Positions 5,823 to 12,337 of a DNA stretch of 12,396 bases are shown here, piece by piece. Made by a program: the position numbers and the translations under genes. This stretch comes from Chloroflexota bacterium (GTDB taxonomy: Bacteria > Chloroflexota > Anaerolineae > UBA1429): assembly GCA_012515695.1 (NCBI GenBank), contig JAAYXX010000436.1, positions 1 to 12,396 of the forward strand. Direction: 5' to 3'. How positions within the stretch are numbered: the stretch's first letter is position 1; each line of letters opens with the position of its first letter. The notes below the pieces were generated by a model. The model saw only the letters and a program-made list of their open reading frames with translations. It did no database searches and was not told where the DNA came from.

Positions 5823-7364
5823 CTATTCCCCTTCCTCCTGCCCCGGCTCATCTCTAGGAGCCGCCGGTTCCTCGCCCGGAACCGCCGGCGCGCTGACCAG
5901 CGCCCGCCGTCGCCGCCATAGGCCGCTCAACCCGCCCTCTCGCCAGGCCCACCAGCCGACCAGTGCCAGCGTCGGCGCCGTCAGAAAAGCCACGCCAAGC
6001 CACTGGATGCCCATTTGCGGGAGACCGCTATCGAAAAAGGCCCAGACGATCACCGGATACCAGATCAAGTTGAGTGCCATCACCACGGTCAACATGGTCG
6101 TACCGATACGCTCGCGGTCCAGCGCCACGAACAAGAGCGGGAACAGCAGATACCACTGGCAATAGCGCGTGAGGAATTGCAGCGCCACCAGCAGCATAGC
6201 CACCGCCGCCAGGGTAAACGACCCGCCGCGCAGATAGCGCCACGCCGTCCAGCCACAAGTCAGCACCACGGGAACCGTCAGCATAGGCAGCAGCAGCATG
6301 GCCGAGTCGCCGCTCGCCCCCGACTGCTGCAAATACGCATAGGCCATCAACAAGATGGAAGAGCCGGGGAACTGGTAATAGTTCTCTGCCGAGTCCATCA
6401 ACCCCGAAAGCATCTCACCGCCCGCCCAAAAGGGCGCTGTCACACCGACAGCCACCAACAGCGCGAGGCCCGCGCCCACGGCCAGTTTGCGCCACCCCCA
6501 CCGCTCGGCCAGCAGCGGGACAGCGAACAGCGGCACGAGAATGACCGTCAGAAACTTGACCGAGATAGATAGCGCCAGCAGTGGCAACACCAGCACCGAG
6601 CGCCGCTTCAGCGCCAACATCGCCCCCGCCAGCGCTACCACCGCGTAAATATCATTGTGCCCATTGCCCACCCCCTCGAACAACACCAGCGGGTTCGCCA
6701 AAAACACCCACGCCGCCAGCCAGCGTTTGCTGGGGTCGTCCTGATACCGGGCGATAATCACGCCCGTCAGCGCCAACAGCAGCAGGTTGAACCCCTTGAG
6801 CGCAAACAACCCGGAGAGCAGGTCGTTCCAGTTGATAAACAGAGCGGGCAGCGCCGACATGCTCAACCAGCCCGGCCCATAGAGCGCAGGGTTGCCCGGC
6901 ACAAAATCAAACGCCGTCCACGGGTCGTTCGGGCGCATGGCAACCGTCACCAGATAGGGGTTCTGCCCGTAGAAATACGGCCCCTTGAGCACCGTCAAAT
7001 AGGTAAACACGTCGAGCGCGGTGATGGGATACATGAACAGCATCGCCACGCCGCCCCCAACGATCCACAGCGCCAGCACCAGCTTGATCGAGCGCGTCAG
7101 GGGCTGCGAACGCGTCGCGCGCACAATCGCCCACAGACCCAGGCTATAGAACAGGGCCAGGGCCACAAACAGAACCACAGTCAGGCGAAACGTGGGGGAT
7201 GCAGAGTATCCAGGGAGTTTGTCCAGGGAAAACGCGGGGATGTCATAGTAATCGGGTAACCAATACAGGCCCGCCAGGATACCCCAACAGACGAGGGAAA
7301 GCAGAGCGCAAGCAATGATGAGCCATGAACCCGGCAGGCCCCAGAAAGCGCCTTTTCGGTGCAT
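5823..7364 (-). CDS. Polytopic GT-C glycosyltransferase, MptB/GT87-like mannosyltransferase family
   Basis: A 513-residue integral membrane protein with about a dozen hydrophobic segments (roughly 13-35, 60-82, 92-112, 165-177, 184-204, 215-228, 240-251, 257-287, 294-312, 356-374, 383-396, 400-416, 422-441, 456-472). Start ATG 7364 has GGGAGG six bases upstream; the in-frame extension to 7505 has no ribosome site and is rejected. GT-C hallmarks are the acidic residue of the first outer loop (Asp118 in ALDVFTY), NPY 135-137, YGPGW 162-166 and NPLVLFEGVGNGHND at 224-238, the pattern of polyprenol-phosphate-mannose-dependent MptB/GT87 enzymes. Such proteins move a sugar from a lipid carrier onto a glycolipid or glycan on the outer face. 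The C-terminal ~40 residues are a charged Arg-rich then Glu/Pro-rich cytoplasmic tail. Sugar and acceptor cannot be told from sequence. Confidence 0.82.
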   Translation of the reverse strand: MHRKGAFWGLPGSWLIIACALLSLVCWGILAGLYWLPDYYDIPAFSLDKLPGYSASPTFRLTVVLFVALALFYSLGLWAIVRATRSQPLTRSIKLVLALWIVGGGVAMLFMYPITALDVFTYLTVLKGPYFYGQNPYLVTVAMRPNDPWTAFDFVPGNPALYGPGWLSMSALPALFINWNDLLSGLFALKGFNLLLLALTGVIIARYQDDPSKRWLAAWVFLANPLVLFEGVGNGHNDIYAVVALAGAMLALKRRSVLVLPLLALSISVKFLTVILVPLFAVPLLAERWGWRKLAVGAGLALLVAVGVTAPFWAGGEMLSGLMDSAENYYQFPGSSILLMAYAYLQQSGASGDSAMLLLPMLTVPVVLTCGWTAWRYLRGGSFTLAAVAMLLVALQFLTRYCQWYLLFPLLFVALDRERIGTTMLTVVMALNLIWYPVIVWAFFDSGLPQMGIQWLGVAFLTAPTLALVGWWAWREGGLSGLWRRRRALVSAPAVPGEEPAAPRDEPGQEEGE

Positions 7365-7402
7365 TCTGTGCCTCCCATCGGCATCATCTCTATTTTCGAA
7401 CA

Positions 7403-7436
7403 CATGTGGGGGGATTGTAACACATCCCCCCACATG
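7403..7436. promoter_or_regulatory. Perfect 13-bp inverted repeat enclosing a promoter
   Basis: CATGTGGGGGGAT (7403-7415) and its exact complement (7424-7436) flank an eight-base centre. No T-run follows on either strand, so it is not a standard terminator, although it does lie downstream of the CAP-protein gene. The -10 box of the glycosyltransferase promoter overlaps the left arm and centre, which fits an operator better. Confidence 0.65.
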
Positions 7437-7442
7437 CCACAA
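7414..7442 (-). promoter_or_regulatory. Promoter of the glycosyltransferase gene
   Basis: On the minus strand TTGTGG (7442-7437), a 17-base spacer and TACAAT (7419-7414) preceded by TGT (extended -10). Predicted transcription start near 7407 gives a leader of about 43 bases. It is embedded in the 7403-7436 inverted repeat. Confidence 0.6.
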
Positions 7443-7488
7443 TTTCCAGCCGCTTGTGCAGAAAGGAGGCCGCCCGTAGCGAAGGGCG

Positions 7489-8568
7489 CTATTGCGTCGG
7501 ATCAAACAGCGTCACGTCGTAGGCAAAATCGTGGTCTGCCCCGCCAAAGCGCACGCGGCGCAACTCGATATGATAGCTCACATCTCCGGCAGAACCGGGC
7601 GGCAGGTCGGCCATCACCCAGGCCAGCGTGTTCTCGCCATAGCCGTTGGTCAGCCGCCGCACGCTGACCGCCACCGGCGCGCCGCCCGATGTCACCGTTA
7701 CGCTGGTGTTCGAGAAATCCGCGCCGGGATAGGAGAACGACCAGTGCTCGTTGACCACCTGGTAGGGCACATAGCCGGGCGGCGGCCACGCCACAAAGCC
7801 GTCTCGCGTGGCAGGGCGCGTGTCCCACATGTGGCTGTCAAAAACCCACAACGTATTCGAGCGCATATAGCCCGCCGTCGCCGGAACATCACCCGTGCCC
7901 ATCTGCTGGGTCTGCGGGTAGAGAATCCAACGCCGGTGGCCCAACTCGCCATCCTCCAACACGTACCCACTGATGGCCTCCCAGCCCATCCTCCCCAGAT
8001 AGAGGTTGGACTTGCCCGCCGCCTCATCCCCCTCTGCCGAGTAGCACGTCCAACTAGAAGAAGGATCGTGGCTGAGGGTCCGGTTGGCGCTCATCATCAG
8101 CGCCGCCGCCTGTGCCTTGCGGTTGTATTCCTCGTTCAGCGTTACCAGGGGCAGCCCGGCCATAGCGCGAAAATAGTTGACGCGCCGCAATACGGCATTG
8201 CGAAAAGCGGCGGCGGTGTTGCCCGGATTGCACGAAGCGTGATTGCCCGACCACTCGATAGCCGTCCCCTCTGAAGCGAGATACTCGTCCAGATACAGGC
8301 GGCGCGCCTGCTCGCGGTTCCCCGGCTCTGGCGTGATGGTGGGAACGGAGGGGAGCGTGGGTGTGGGTGTTACGGTAGGCGGCAAATGGTTTTCAATGAG
8401 CGGCAGATAAGCCTGCGCCAAGCCGCTGGGGGGGCCAGCAAAAGCCCGGCCATAGGCCCAGCCGCTTCCCGGCAACAAGACCAACGCCGCCCCCAATAGC
8501 AGCAGACACGCCGTCCCCACACGCGCCCGAGTCCTCCTGTTCAGCCACATGCGTATTGTGTTGAGCAT
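7489..8568 (-). CDS. Exported CAP (SCP/PR-1)-domain protein
   Basis: A 359-residue protein; ATG at 8568 is preceded by GGGAGG. Residues 1-39 are a long signal peptide (Arg-rich start, then CLLLLGAALVLL). AYLPLIENH (53-61) and a short TPTPT stalk (66-80) are typical of surface proteins in Chloroflexota. Residues ~115-245 match the CAP fold: RRVNYFRAMAGLPLVTLN (128-145), His167 in LSHDP, and LGHRRWIL (209-216) with His211, which would be the paired His of the CAP cavity. Cys113 and Cys175 could form a disulfide. Residues ~255-359 are beta-rich (SVTVTSGGAPVAVSV, YHIELRRVRFGG) and look like a separate sandwich domain. CAP proteins act outside the cell as binding or hydrolytic proteins; the precise role here is unknown. 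Confidence 0.82.
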   Translation of the reverse strand: MLNTIRMWLNRRTRARVGTACLLLLGAALVLLPGSGWAYGRAFAGPPSGLAQAYLPLIENHLPPTVTPTPTLPSVPTITPEPGNREQARRLYLDEYLASEGTAIEWSGNHASCNPGNTAAAFRNAVLRRVNYFRAMAGLPLVTLNEEYNRKAQAAALMMSANRTLSHDPSSSWTCYSAEGDEAAGKSNLYLGRMGWEAISGYVLEDGELGHRRWILYPQTQQMGTGDVPATAGYMRSNTLWVFDSHMWDTRPATRDGFVAWPPPGYVPYQVVNEHWSFSYPGADFSNTSVTVTSGGAPVAVSVRRLTNGYGENTLAWVMADLPPGSAGDVSYHIELRRVRFGGADHDFAYDVTLFDPTQ

Positions 8569-8587
8569 GGTTCCTCCCGTGTTCGTT

Positions 8588-8617
8588 GGTATAGGTACTT
8601 CCCTCTGCCACGTGTAA
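8588..8617 (-). promoter_or_regulatory. Possible promoter of the CAP-protein gene
   Basis: On the minus strand TTACAC (8617-8612), an 18-base spacer and TATACC (8593-8588), each matching four of six consensus bases, about 20 bases upstream of the ATG. The match is weak but there is no better candidate in this short gap. Confidence 0.35.
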
Positions 8618-8633
8618 CTGGGCGAGTCTGCTC

Positions 8634-8651
8634 ATCTGCTGCCCCGCAGAT
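8634..8651. other. Hairpin between the monooxygenase-like and CAP genes
   Basis: A perfect 6-bp stem ATCTGC/GCAGAT with a six-base loop lies 65 bases past the monooxygenase-like stop codon. No T-run follows on the minus strand, so it is at most a weak or Rho-assisted end of transcript. Confidence 0.35.
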
Positions 8652-8715
8652 CGCGCCCCACCAGGGCAACTGCTCCCCGTGAAGCCTGGCTATTCAGTTT
8701 GGCAACAGCCCGCAC

Positions 8716-9693
8716 CTAGAGGATCGCTTCGGGAACCTCTGCGCGTCGCAGCGTCTTGTCCGCCTCGGCCATCACCCCCCGTATGATTTCGCCTGCTGGC
8801 AAAATCTCGTGGATCATCCCCGCCGACTGGCCCACCGCCAACGGTAATAGTTCGTCGGCGCGCCCCTGCCGCACAGCCTCATCTGCCTCGGCGCGCAGTT
8901 GCGACGGGTCCCCCTTGGCCTCCTCCCACCGACGATTCCACTCGTCCACCAGGGACGACCGCAGCACGCGCGGGGTAATGGGGTACTGGCCGATCCCTGC
9001 CGGGCCTATGAGCAAATCGCCGTACGCAGCCTTGACTGCGTCTTCTGCCTCGGCCTCTACAATGGCCTGCTTTAGCTGGCCGTCAATGCCTGCCTCAGTC
9101 GAGGCCAAAAAGCGAGTGCCCATGCTGACCGCCTGCGCGCCCAGCAGCCACGCCGCGGCCACCCCTATCCCGTCAGCAATACCCCCAGCCGCTACCACCG
9201 GAATCGGCTGGACTGCCCGCACTACTTGCGGGAGAAGCGTCATGGTGCCCACCATCCCGCCGAATCCCGCCGCCTCGCTGCCTTGCGCGATGATAATATC
9301 CACCCCCCGCTCCGCCGCCTGGCGAGCCTGGGTGACGGTGTTGACCATGTGCATCACCAGCGCGCCAACATCGTGTGCGCGTTCTGGCAGGTGGCCGGGG
9401 TCGCCATGAGAAAACGAGATCACCGCCGGATTCATGCCCAGCGCCAACTCTAGAGCCTGTTCGTCCATCCAACGCAACGAAAAATTGATGACAAAAGGCC
9501 GGGGAGTCAGGTCTTGCACGCGGGCCAGTTGCTCCCGAATGCTCTCCAGCGACAGCCCCGCCGTCGCCTGACTGCCCAGGCCGCCCGCGTTAGAGACGGC
9601 AGCCGTCAGTTCGGGGGTAGACCAAGGCCCCAGGGGTGCCAAGAGGATAGGGTGCTCGATCCCCAACAACTCTTCCAAACCCGTACGCAGCAT
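8716..9693 (-). CDS. Nitronate monooxygenase-like FMN protein (NPD/FabK fold), usual His replaced by Phe
   Basis: A 325-residue cytoplasmic TIM-barrel flavoprotein; ATG 9693 is preceded by GGGAGG. Family marks are the N-terminal HPILLAPLGPWSTPELTAAV (14-33) with SNAGGLGS (34-41), AQGSEAAGFGG (136-146), VAAGGIADG (167-175), GTRFLAS (192-198) binding FMN phosphate, and the late GQSAGMI (288-294). Nitronate monooxygenases oxidise alkyl nitronates such as propionate-3-nitronate. FabK enoyl-ACP reductases share the fold. Both normally read GSEAGGH, whose His is catalytic; here that position is Phe144. The enzyme may therefore act on something else or by another residue. It has its own promoter about 100 bases upstream, with the tandem-repeat array beyond. 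Confidence 0.82.
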   Translation of the reverse strand: MLRTGLEELLGIEHPILLAPLGPWSTPELTAAVSNAGGLGSQATAGLSLESIREQLARVQDLTPRPFVINFSLRWMDEQALELALGMNPAVISFSHGDPGHLPERAHDVGALVMHMVNTVTQARQAAERGVDIIIAQGSEAAGFGGMVGTMTLLPQVVRAVQPIPVVAAGGIADGIGVAAAWLLGAQAVSMGTRFLASTEAGIDGQLKQAIVEAEAEDAVKAAYGDLLIGPAGIGQYPITPRVLRSSLVDEWNRRWEEAKGDPSQLRAEADEAVRQGRADELLPLAVGQSAGMIHEILPAGEIIRGVMAEADKTLRRAEVPEAIL

Positions 9694-9751
9694 CTCTTAC
9701 CTCCCTCATACACAGATAGGCGCTGCTGTGACGAGAGCGGAAGGGAAAACA

Positions 9752-9770
9752 GGGAGATGGAGCGAATCAC
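9752..9770. repeat. Imperfect direct repeat, left copy flanking the tandem array
   Basis: GGGAGAT-GGAGCGAATCA here recurs as GGGAGATAGTGGAACGAATCA at 10120-10140: one substitution plus a three-base insertion. The right copy overlaps the hydrolase stop codon, and the 42-bp array and the downstream promoter lie between the two. They may mark the ends of a duplicated or inserted segment. Confidence 0.5.
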
Positions 9771-9794
9771 GCCTTGACCCTTTGGACACACAAA

Positions 9795-9823
9795 AGTGTA
9801 ACACGCCGCATCAACTGCCGCAA
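9795..9823 (-). promoter_or_regulatory. Promoter of the monooxygenase-like gene
   Basis: On the minus strand TTGCGG (9823-9818), a 17-base spacer and TACACT (9800-9795) with TGT just before it (extended -10). The leader would be about 95 bases. The design matches the glycosyltransferase promoter: TTG, 17 bases, TGTTACA. Confidence 0.6.
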
Positions 9824-9906
9824 GATGTCGCGCCCTGGGCCGTATGGTTGCCCTTGGTGACCTGTAGAACGAAAAAACGTGGGGCAGGGTTACAGGTGCG
9901 GGAACG

Positions 9907-10126
9907 CATGGGGGATATGTAGCCGCGCCATCCTGACGCGCAGGAGCACATGGGGGATATGTAGCCGCGTCATCCTGGCGCGATGGAGCGCATGGGGGCA
10001 TGTAGCCGCGCCATCCTGGCGCGCGGGAGCGCATGGGGGATATGTAGCCACGCCATCCTGACGCGCAGGAGCACATGGGGGATATGTAGCCGCGCCACCC
10101 TGACGCGCAGGAGCACATGGGGAGAT
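9907..10126. repeat. Tandem array, five ~42-bp units plus a partial sixth, each with a hairpin
   Basis: Units begin with CATGGGGG at 9907, 9949, 9991, 10032 and 10074, with a truncated start at 10116. Spacing is 42 bp except the third unit (41). Each unit contains GATATGTAGC(C) and a palindrome around CGCGCCA-TCC-TGGCGCG. Most changes keep pairing as G.U in minus-strand RNA. The array fills the gap between the hydrolase stop and the monooxygenase promoter. Open frames through it shift at the 41-bp unit and carry no ribosome site, so I do not call it coding. It could be a minisatellite, a set of protein sites, or a stabilising or terminating 3' structure for the hydrolase message. Confidence 0.9.
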
Positions 10127-10137
10127 AGTGGAACGAA

Positions 10138-10977
10138 TCAACCTTCCAAGAATGCAGCCACCAGTCGGTTAAACTCCTCCGGGCACTCGCGCTGGGGCCA
10201 GTGGCCGCAACGTTCCAGCACTTCCAGGCGAGCGTTGGGCAGGCGGTGAGCCGCCTCTTGTTGACATTCCAGCGGGACCAGCGAATCTTGCGCGCCATGC
10301 ACCAGCAACACCGGCGCGGCAATGCGTCCCAGTTCATCCAGATAATTGGTACGCAGGCCACCCCAGCGCACCTCATCCCGCTGAAAGGCCTGCCAGGCCC
10401 GCCCGGCAGCGGGCCGCCGCACCTCTGTCATGACGTCGTCCATCAGTTCGGGCGTGATGCGTGACGGGTCGGCGAAAAGCGCCTTCAGGGAAGCAGTCGC
10501 CAGCGGACGGCTGCGGGCAATCAGCCACCAGGTCGCTGCGTTGAGCCAGGGCAGCCGGATCAGCAGGGCCGACAGACGTTGCCAGGGCGCGCGGGTTTGC
10601 AGACCGTAGCTATCTACCAACACAAGCCGCTCGACCTGCTGCGGGTAGCGCAGCGCGAACCCCAGCGCAATCCCCCCGCCCATCGACACGCCCACCAGGC
10701 TTGCCCGCTCTATGCCCAGCGCATCCATCAGCCGGGGCAGCAGCGCGATGTAATAGTCCATCGAATAGGGCGCATTGGGGCGGGCGCTCTCGCCATAGCC
10801 GGGCAGGTCGGGGGCAAATACCCGATGCGTCTGTGCCAGCGCGGGAATGGTCAGCGCCCACGACAGCCACGCCGAATCGGTGCCACCGCCGTGCAGCAGC
10901 AACACCGGCGACCCCGCCGTGCCTGCTTGATAATAGTGAATCCGCAGCCCGTTTACATCTATATATTGCGAGTTCAT
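10138..10977 (-). CDS. Alpha/beta hydrolase
   Basis: A 279-residue cytoplasmic enzyme of the MhpC/BphD-like alpha/beta hydrolase group. LLLHGGGTDSAW (26-37) gives the oxyanion-hole turn and DLPGYGES (57-64) the usual following motif. The nucleophile elbow GVSMGG places Ser98, HGAQDSLVP (227-235) places acid Asp231, and CGHWPQRE (257-264) places His259: a complete Ser-Asp-His triad. Residues ~125-215 form the variable lid, rich in Trp and Arg. Such enzymes hydrolyse esters, C-C bonds or similar; substrate is unknown. The ribosome site before ATG 10977 is weak (AGGGTGG). No clear promoter lies in the 79-base gap from the small membrane protein, so the two are probably co-transcribed. The tandem hairpin array follows the stop. 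Confidence 0.88.
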   Translation of the reverse strand: MNSQYIDVNGLRIHYYQAGTAGSPVLLLHGGGTDSAWLSWALTIPALAQTHRVFAPDLPGYGESARPNAPYSMDYYIALLPRLMDALGIERASLVGVSMGGGIALGFALRYPQQVERLVLVDSYGLQTRAPWQRLSALLIRLPWLNAATWWLIARSRPLATASLKALFADPSRITPELMDDVMTEVRRPAAGRAWQAFQRDEVRWGGLRTNYLDELGRIAAPVLLVHGAQDSLVPLECQQEAAHRLPNARLEVLERCGHWPQRECPEEFNRLVAAFLEG

Positions 10978-11056
10978 CGGCAGTCCACCCTGCGTGGTTC
11001 AATTCCATGCTTTTCGACCTGGTGCGGGCGTGTGGCTCTCGCCCCCTGCAACTGGA

Positions 11057-11239
11057 TCACACGGCCCTGGAACCCAGCAACAGGCCCAGCCCCAGCCCCG
11101 CCAGCGCCCCGATGATCAGCCAGAGCGCCATATCGCCGAGCAGCCACCCTACCACCGCGCCAATCCCCAGCCCCGTAATCAGCCACAGGCTGATGATCAG
11201 CGTCCGGCGGGTATTCGGATTCCCGCGCATGTCACCCAT
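11057..11239 (-). CDS. Small two-helix glycine-rich membrane protein
   Basis: A 60-residue protein. ATG 11239 is chosen because AGGAGG lies five bases upstream; a GTG start at 11350 would add 37 polar residues with no ribosome site. Residues 1-12 are polar (MGDMRGNPNTRR), then two hydrophobic helices follow (13-34 and 37-55) with repeated glycines (GLGIGAVVG, GALAGLGLGLLLG) that could pack as a glycine zipper. The short basic N-terminus probably faces the cytoplasm, and the WLLGD turn links the helices. Size and pattern are somewhat like AtpZ/AtpI-type small proteins, but I see no specific signature and no ATP synthase genes nearby. Function unknown. Confidence 0.7.
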   Translation of the reverse strand: MGDMRGNPNTRRTLIISLWLITGLGIGAVVGWLLGDMALWLIIGALAGLGLGLLLGSRAV

Positions 11240-11362
11240 CTCGCCCTCCTGCGCGCCACTCGTAACAGTTGCCTGCCCACTTGTATCAGGGATGTGGCCC
11301 ACAGGATACGGCTCGCCTATGCGGGCGGGGACGACGAAGGCCAGGGACACAGCATATGCCCA

Positions 11363-11391
11363 AGTATAAACGCGGCCAAGACGAGAGACAA
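11363..11391 (-). promoter_or_regulatory. Promoter of the small membrane protein / hydrolase unit
   Basis: On the minus strand TTGTCT (11391-11386), a 17-base spacer and TATACT (11368-11363). It lies just past the end of the CDGSH gene and gives a leader of about 117 bases before ATG 11239. Confidence 0.7.
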
Positions 11392-11405
11392 CCGAGGAAG
11401 CGCGC

Positions 11406-12104
11406 TCAATCCTCTACCACGTGTTCATGGCGGTGCGTGCCATCGCACAGGGGCATGATCTTGGATAGGCCGCAGCGGCAGAGGGTAACTCGATTGCGCG
11501 TCTCAAAGGGCCGTCCGTCGGCCCGCTCGATGGGAATATTGCCCGTCACCCACAGCGGCCCGGCGATGGGGCCTTCTGACGTTTGCTCCGTGGTGACGGC
11601 AATCTGCTCGGGCAAATCCGGCTCGACATCCTCATCCTCTTCGGTGAGTGCAAAAGTCAGCGACCCGGATGGGCAATGGTCAACCATAGACATGAGCTGT
11701 CGGCGCACCTCCGGGTCGTCGGACTGCGGGACCAACTCGCGGAACGAGACAAACCGGTTCGCGCAGAACCCGGATTCCATGCACAAATAAGGGTCGCTGC
11801 GGACGACGATGCCCGTCCCCTCGTTGTAGGTAATCTGGCGGGCTGCCGTGGGGCCAGTGTCGGCGGTTTCCGTCCCGTCAAAGTGGGCCGCGGCGTGCGA
11901 GCCATCGCAAAACGGCTTTTTGCGAGAGTGCCCGCAGCGGCACAGGGTATACACCTCGCCGGTGGGGATCGTCTCGACCTTGCGCCAGGTCAGCGGCTCG
12001 CCATATTCCGAACAAACCTGCACCTTGCGTACCAGCGGGATACCGCCATAGACGACATACGGCCCATTCTTTCGCACTACAATCTTGCGCTCTTTTTTAT
12101 CCAT
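11406..12104 (-). CDS. Double-CDGSH iron-sulfur protein with central Fer4_19-like domain
   Basis: A 232-residue soluble protein. ATG 12104 has GGGGAGG three bases upstream; a TTG start at 12152 lacks any ribosome site. Two full CDGSH motifs (C-x-C-x2-S-x3-P-x-C-D-G-S/T-H) occur. The first is CRCGHSRKKPFCDGSH with ligands Cys55, Cys57, Cys66, His70. The second is CRCGLSKIMPLCDGTH with Cys209, Cys211, Cys220, His224. Each would hold a 2Fe-2S cluster. Between them Cys108, Cys114 and Cys144 (CMESGFC ... DHCPSGSL) fit the divergent Fer4_19 (DUF1271) domain that often accompanies CDGSH motifs. An acidic linker (EEDEDVEPD, 155-163) precedes the second motif. Proteins of this group are thought to carry electrons or clusters; the partner is not apparent here. 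Confidence 0.9.
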   Translation of the reverse strand: MDKKERKIVVRKNGPYVVYGGIPLVRKVQVCSEYGEPLTWRKVETIPTGEVYTLCRCGHSRKKPFCDGSHAAAHFDGTETADTGPTAARQITYNEGTGIVVRSDPYLCMESGFCANRFVSFRELVPQSDDPEVRRQLMSMVDHCPSGSLTFALTEEDEDVEPDLPEQIAVTTEQTSEGPIAGPLWVTGNIPIERADGRPFETRNRVTLCRCGLSKIMPLCDGTHRHEHVVED

Positions 12105-12171
12105 CCGCCTCCCCTGCAGCCTGGGGTAATCTGGTTCCTCGCTTTGCGCCAACGTCTAGCGTCCAATGAGC
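12105..12171 (-). other. Leader of the CDGSH gene
   Basis: About 60 untranslated bases between the predicted start of transcription (near 12165) and ATG 12104. CCCCAGGCTGCAGGGG immediately before the ribosome site can fold (CCCC/GGGG) and might partly mask it. Confidence 0.35.
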
Positions 12172-12199
12172 ATTATACTCTGCGCCGTGCAGATGACAA
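12172..12199 (-). promoter_or_regulatory. Promoter of the CDGSH gene
   Basis: On the minus strand TTGTCA (12199-12194), a 16-base spacer and a perfect TATAAT (12177-12172). Predicted transcription start is near 12165. The palindrome cluster lies immediately upstream. Confidence 0.75.
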
Positions 12200-12216
12200 C
12201 GCCGCCGCGGACGCCT

Positions 12217-12337
12217 GTTGGCAGTTGAAACTGCACCAACCGTTGCAATCGCCAACGAGTTGGCGCGCAGCCCTTCGGCGGCTGGGAAGCGAGTCCACGA
12301 AGGTGGACTTGGCAGAGGTTGCCGCGGTTTCAACCGC
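12217..12337. repeat. Palindrome cluster (REP-like, five hairpins in ~120 bp)
   Basis: Five short perfect or near-perfect palindromes follow one another: GCAGTTGAAACTGC (12221-12234, inside GTTGG/CCAAC arms 12217-12240), GCCAACGAGTTGGC (12251-12264), CAGCC/GGCTG (12268-12284), AGTCCAC/GTGGACT (12292-12309) and GCGGTTTCAACCGC (12324-12337). The first and last are inverted copies of one another with a paired change in the stem. No gene is seen from here to the window end; a further hairpin ACAGAA/TTCTGT lies at 12355-12369. It looks like a dispersed, structured intergenic repeat rather than coding sequence. Confidence 0.65.

Noticed and set aside
7403..7436. Simple intrinsic terminator of the CAP gene
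   Set aside because: The stem is perfect but no T-run follows on the minus strand, and an extended -10 promoter lies inside it. A role in termination is not excluded, but the operator reading fits better.
7365..7505. N-terminal extension of the glycosyltransferase to a start at 7505
   Set aside because: The extra 47 residues overlap the preceding gene and cross the inverted repeat and promoter. The downstream ATG at 7364 has GGGAGG at good spacing and directly precedes the first membrane segment.
9859..9898. Terminator formed by ACCTGTA/TACAGGT with T's between (9860-9897)
   Set aside because: The T-run lies in the loop rather than after the stem, and the arms are only 7 bp with a 24-base loop.
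9907..10126. CRISPR array
   Set aside because: The whole 42-bp unit repeats, including what would be spacers; there is no unique sequence between copies and no cas gene nearby.
9606..10376. Minus-strand frame with repeated 14-residue units (SCASGWRGYISP-like) through the 42-bp array
   Set aside because: The frame breaks at the 41-bp unit and overlaps the hydrolase and monooxygenase genes out of frame. It has no ribosome site. The repeat is better explained as non-coding DNA.
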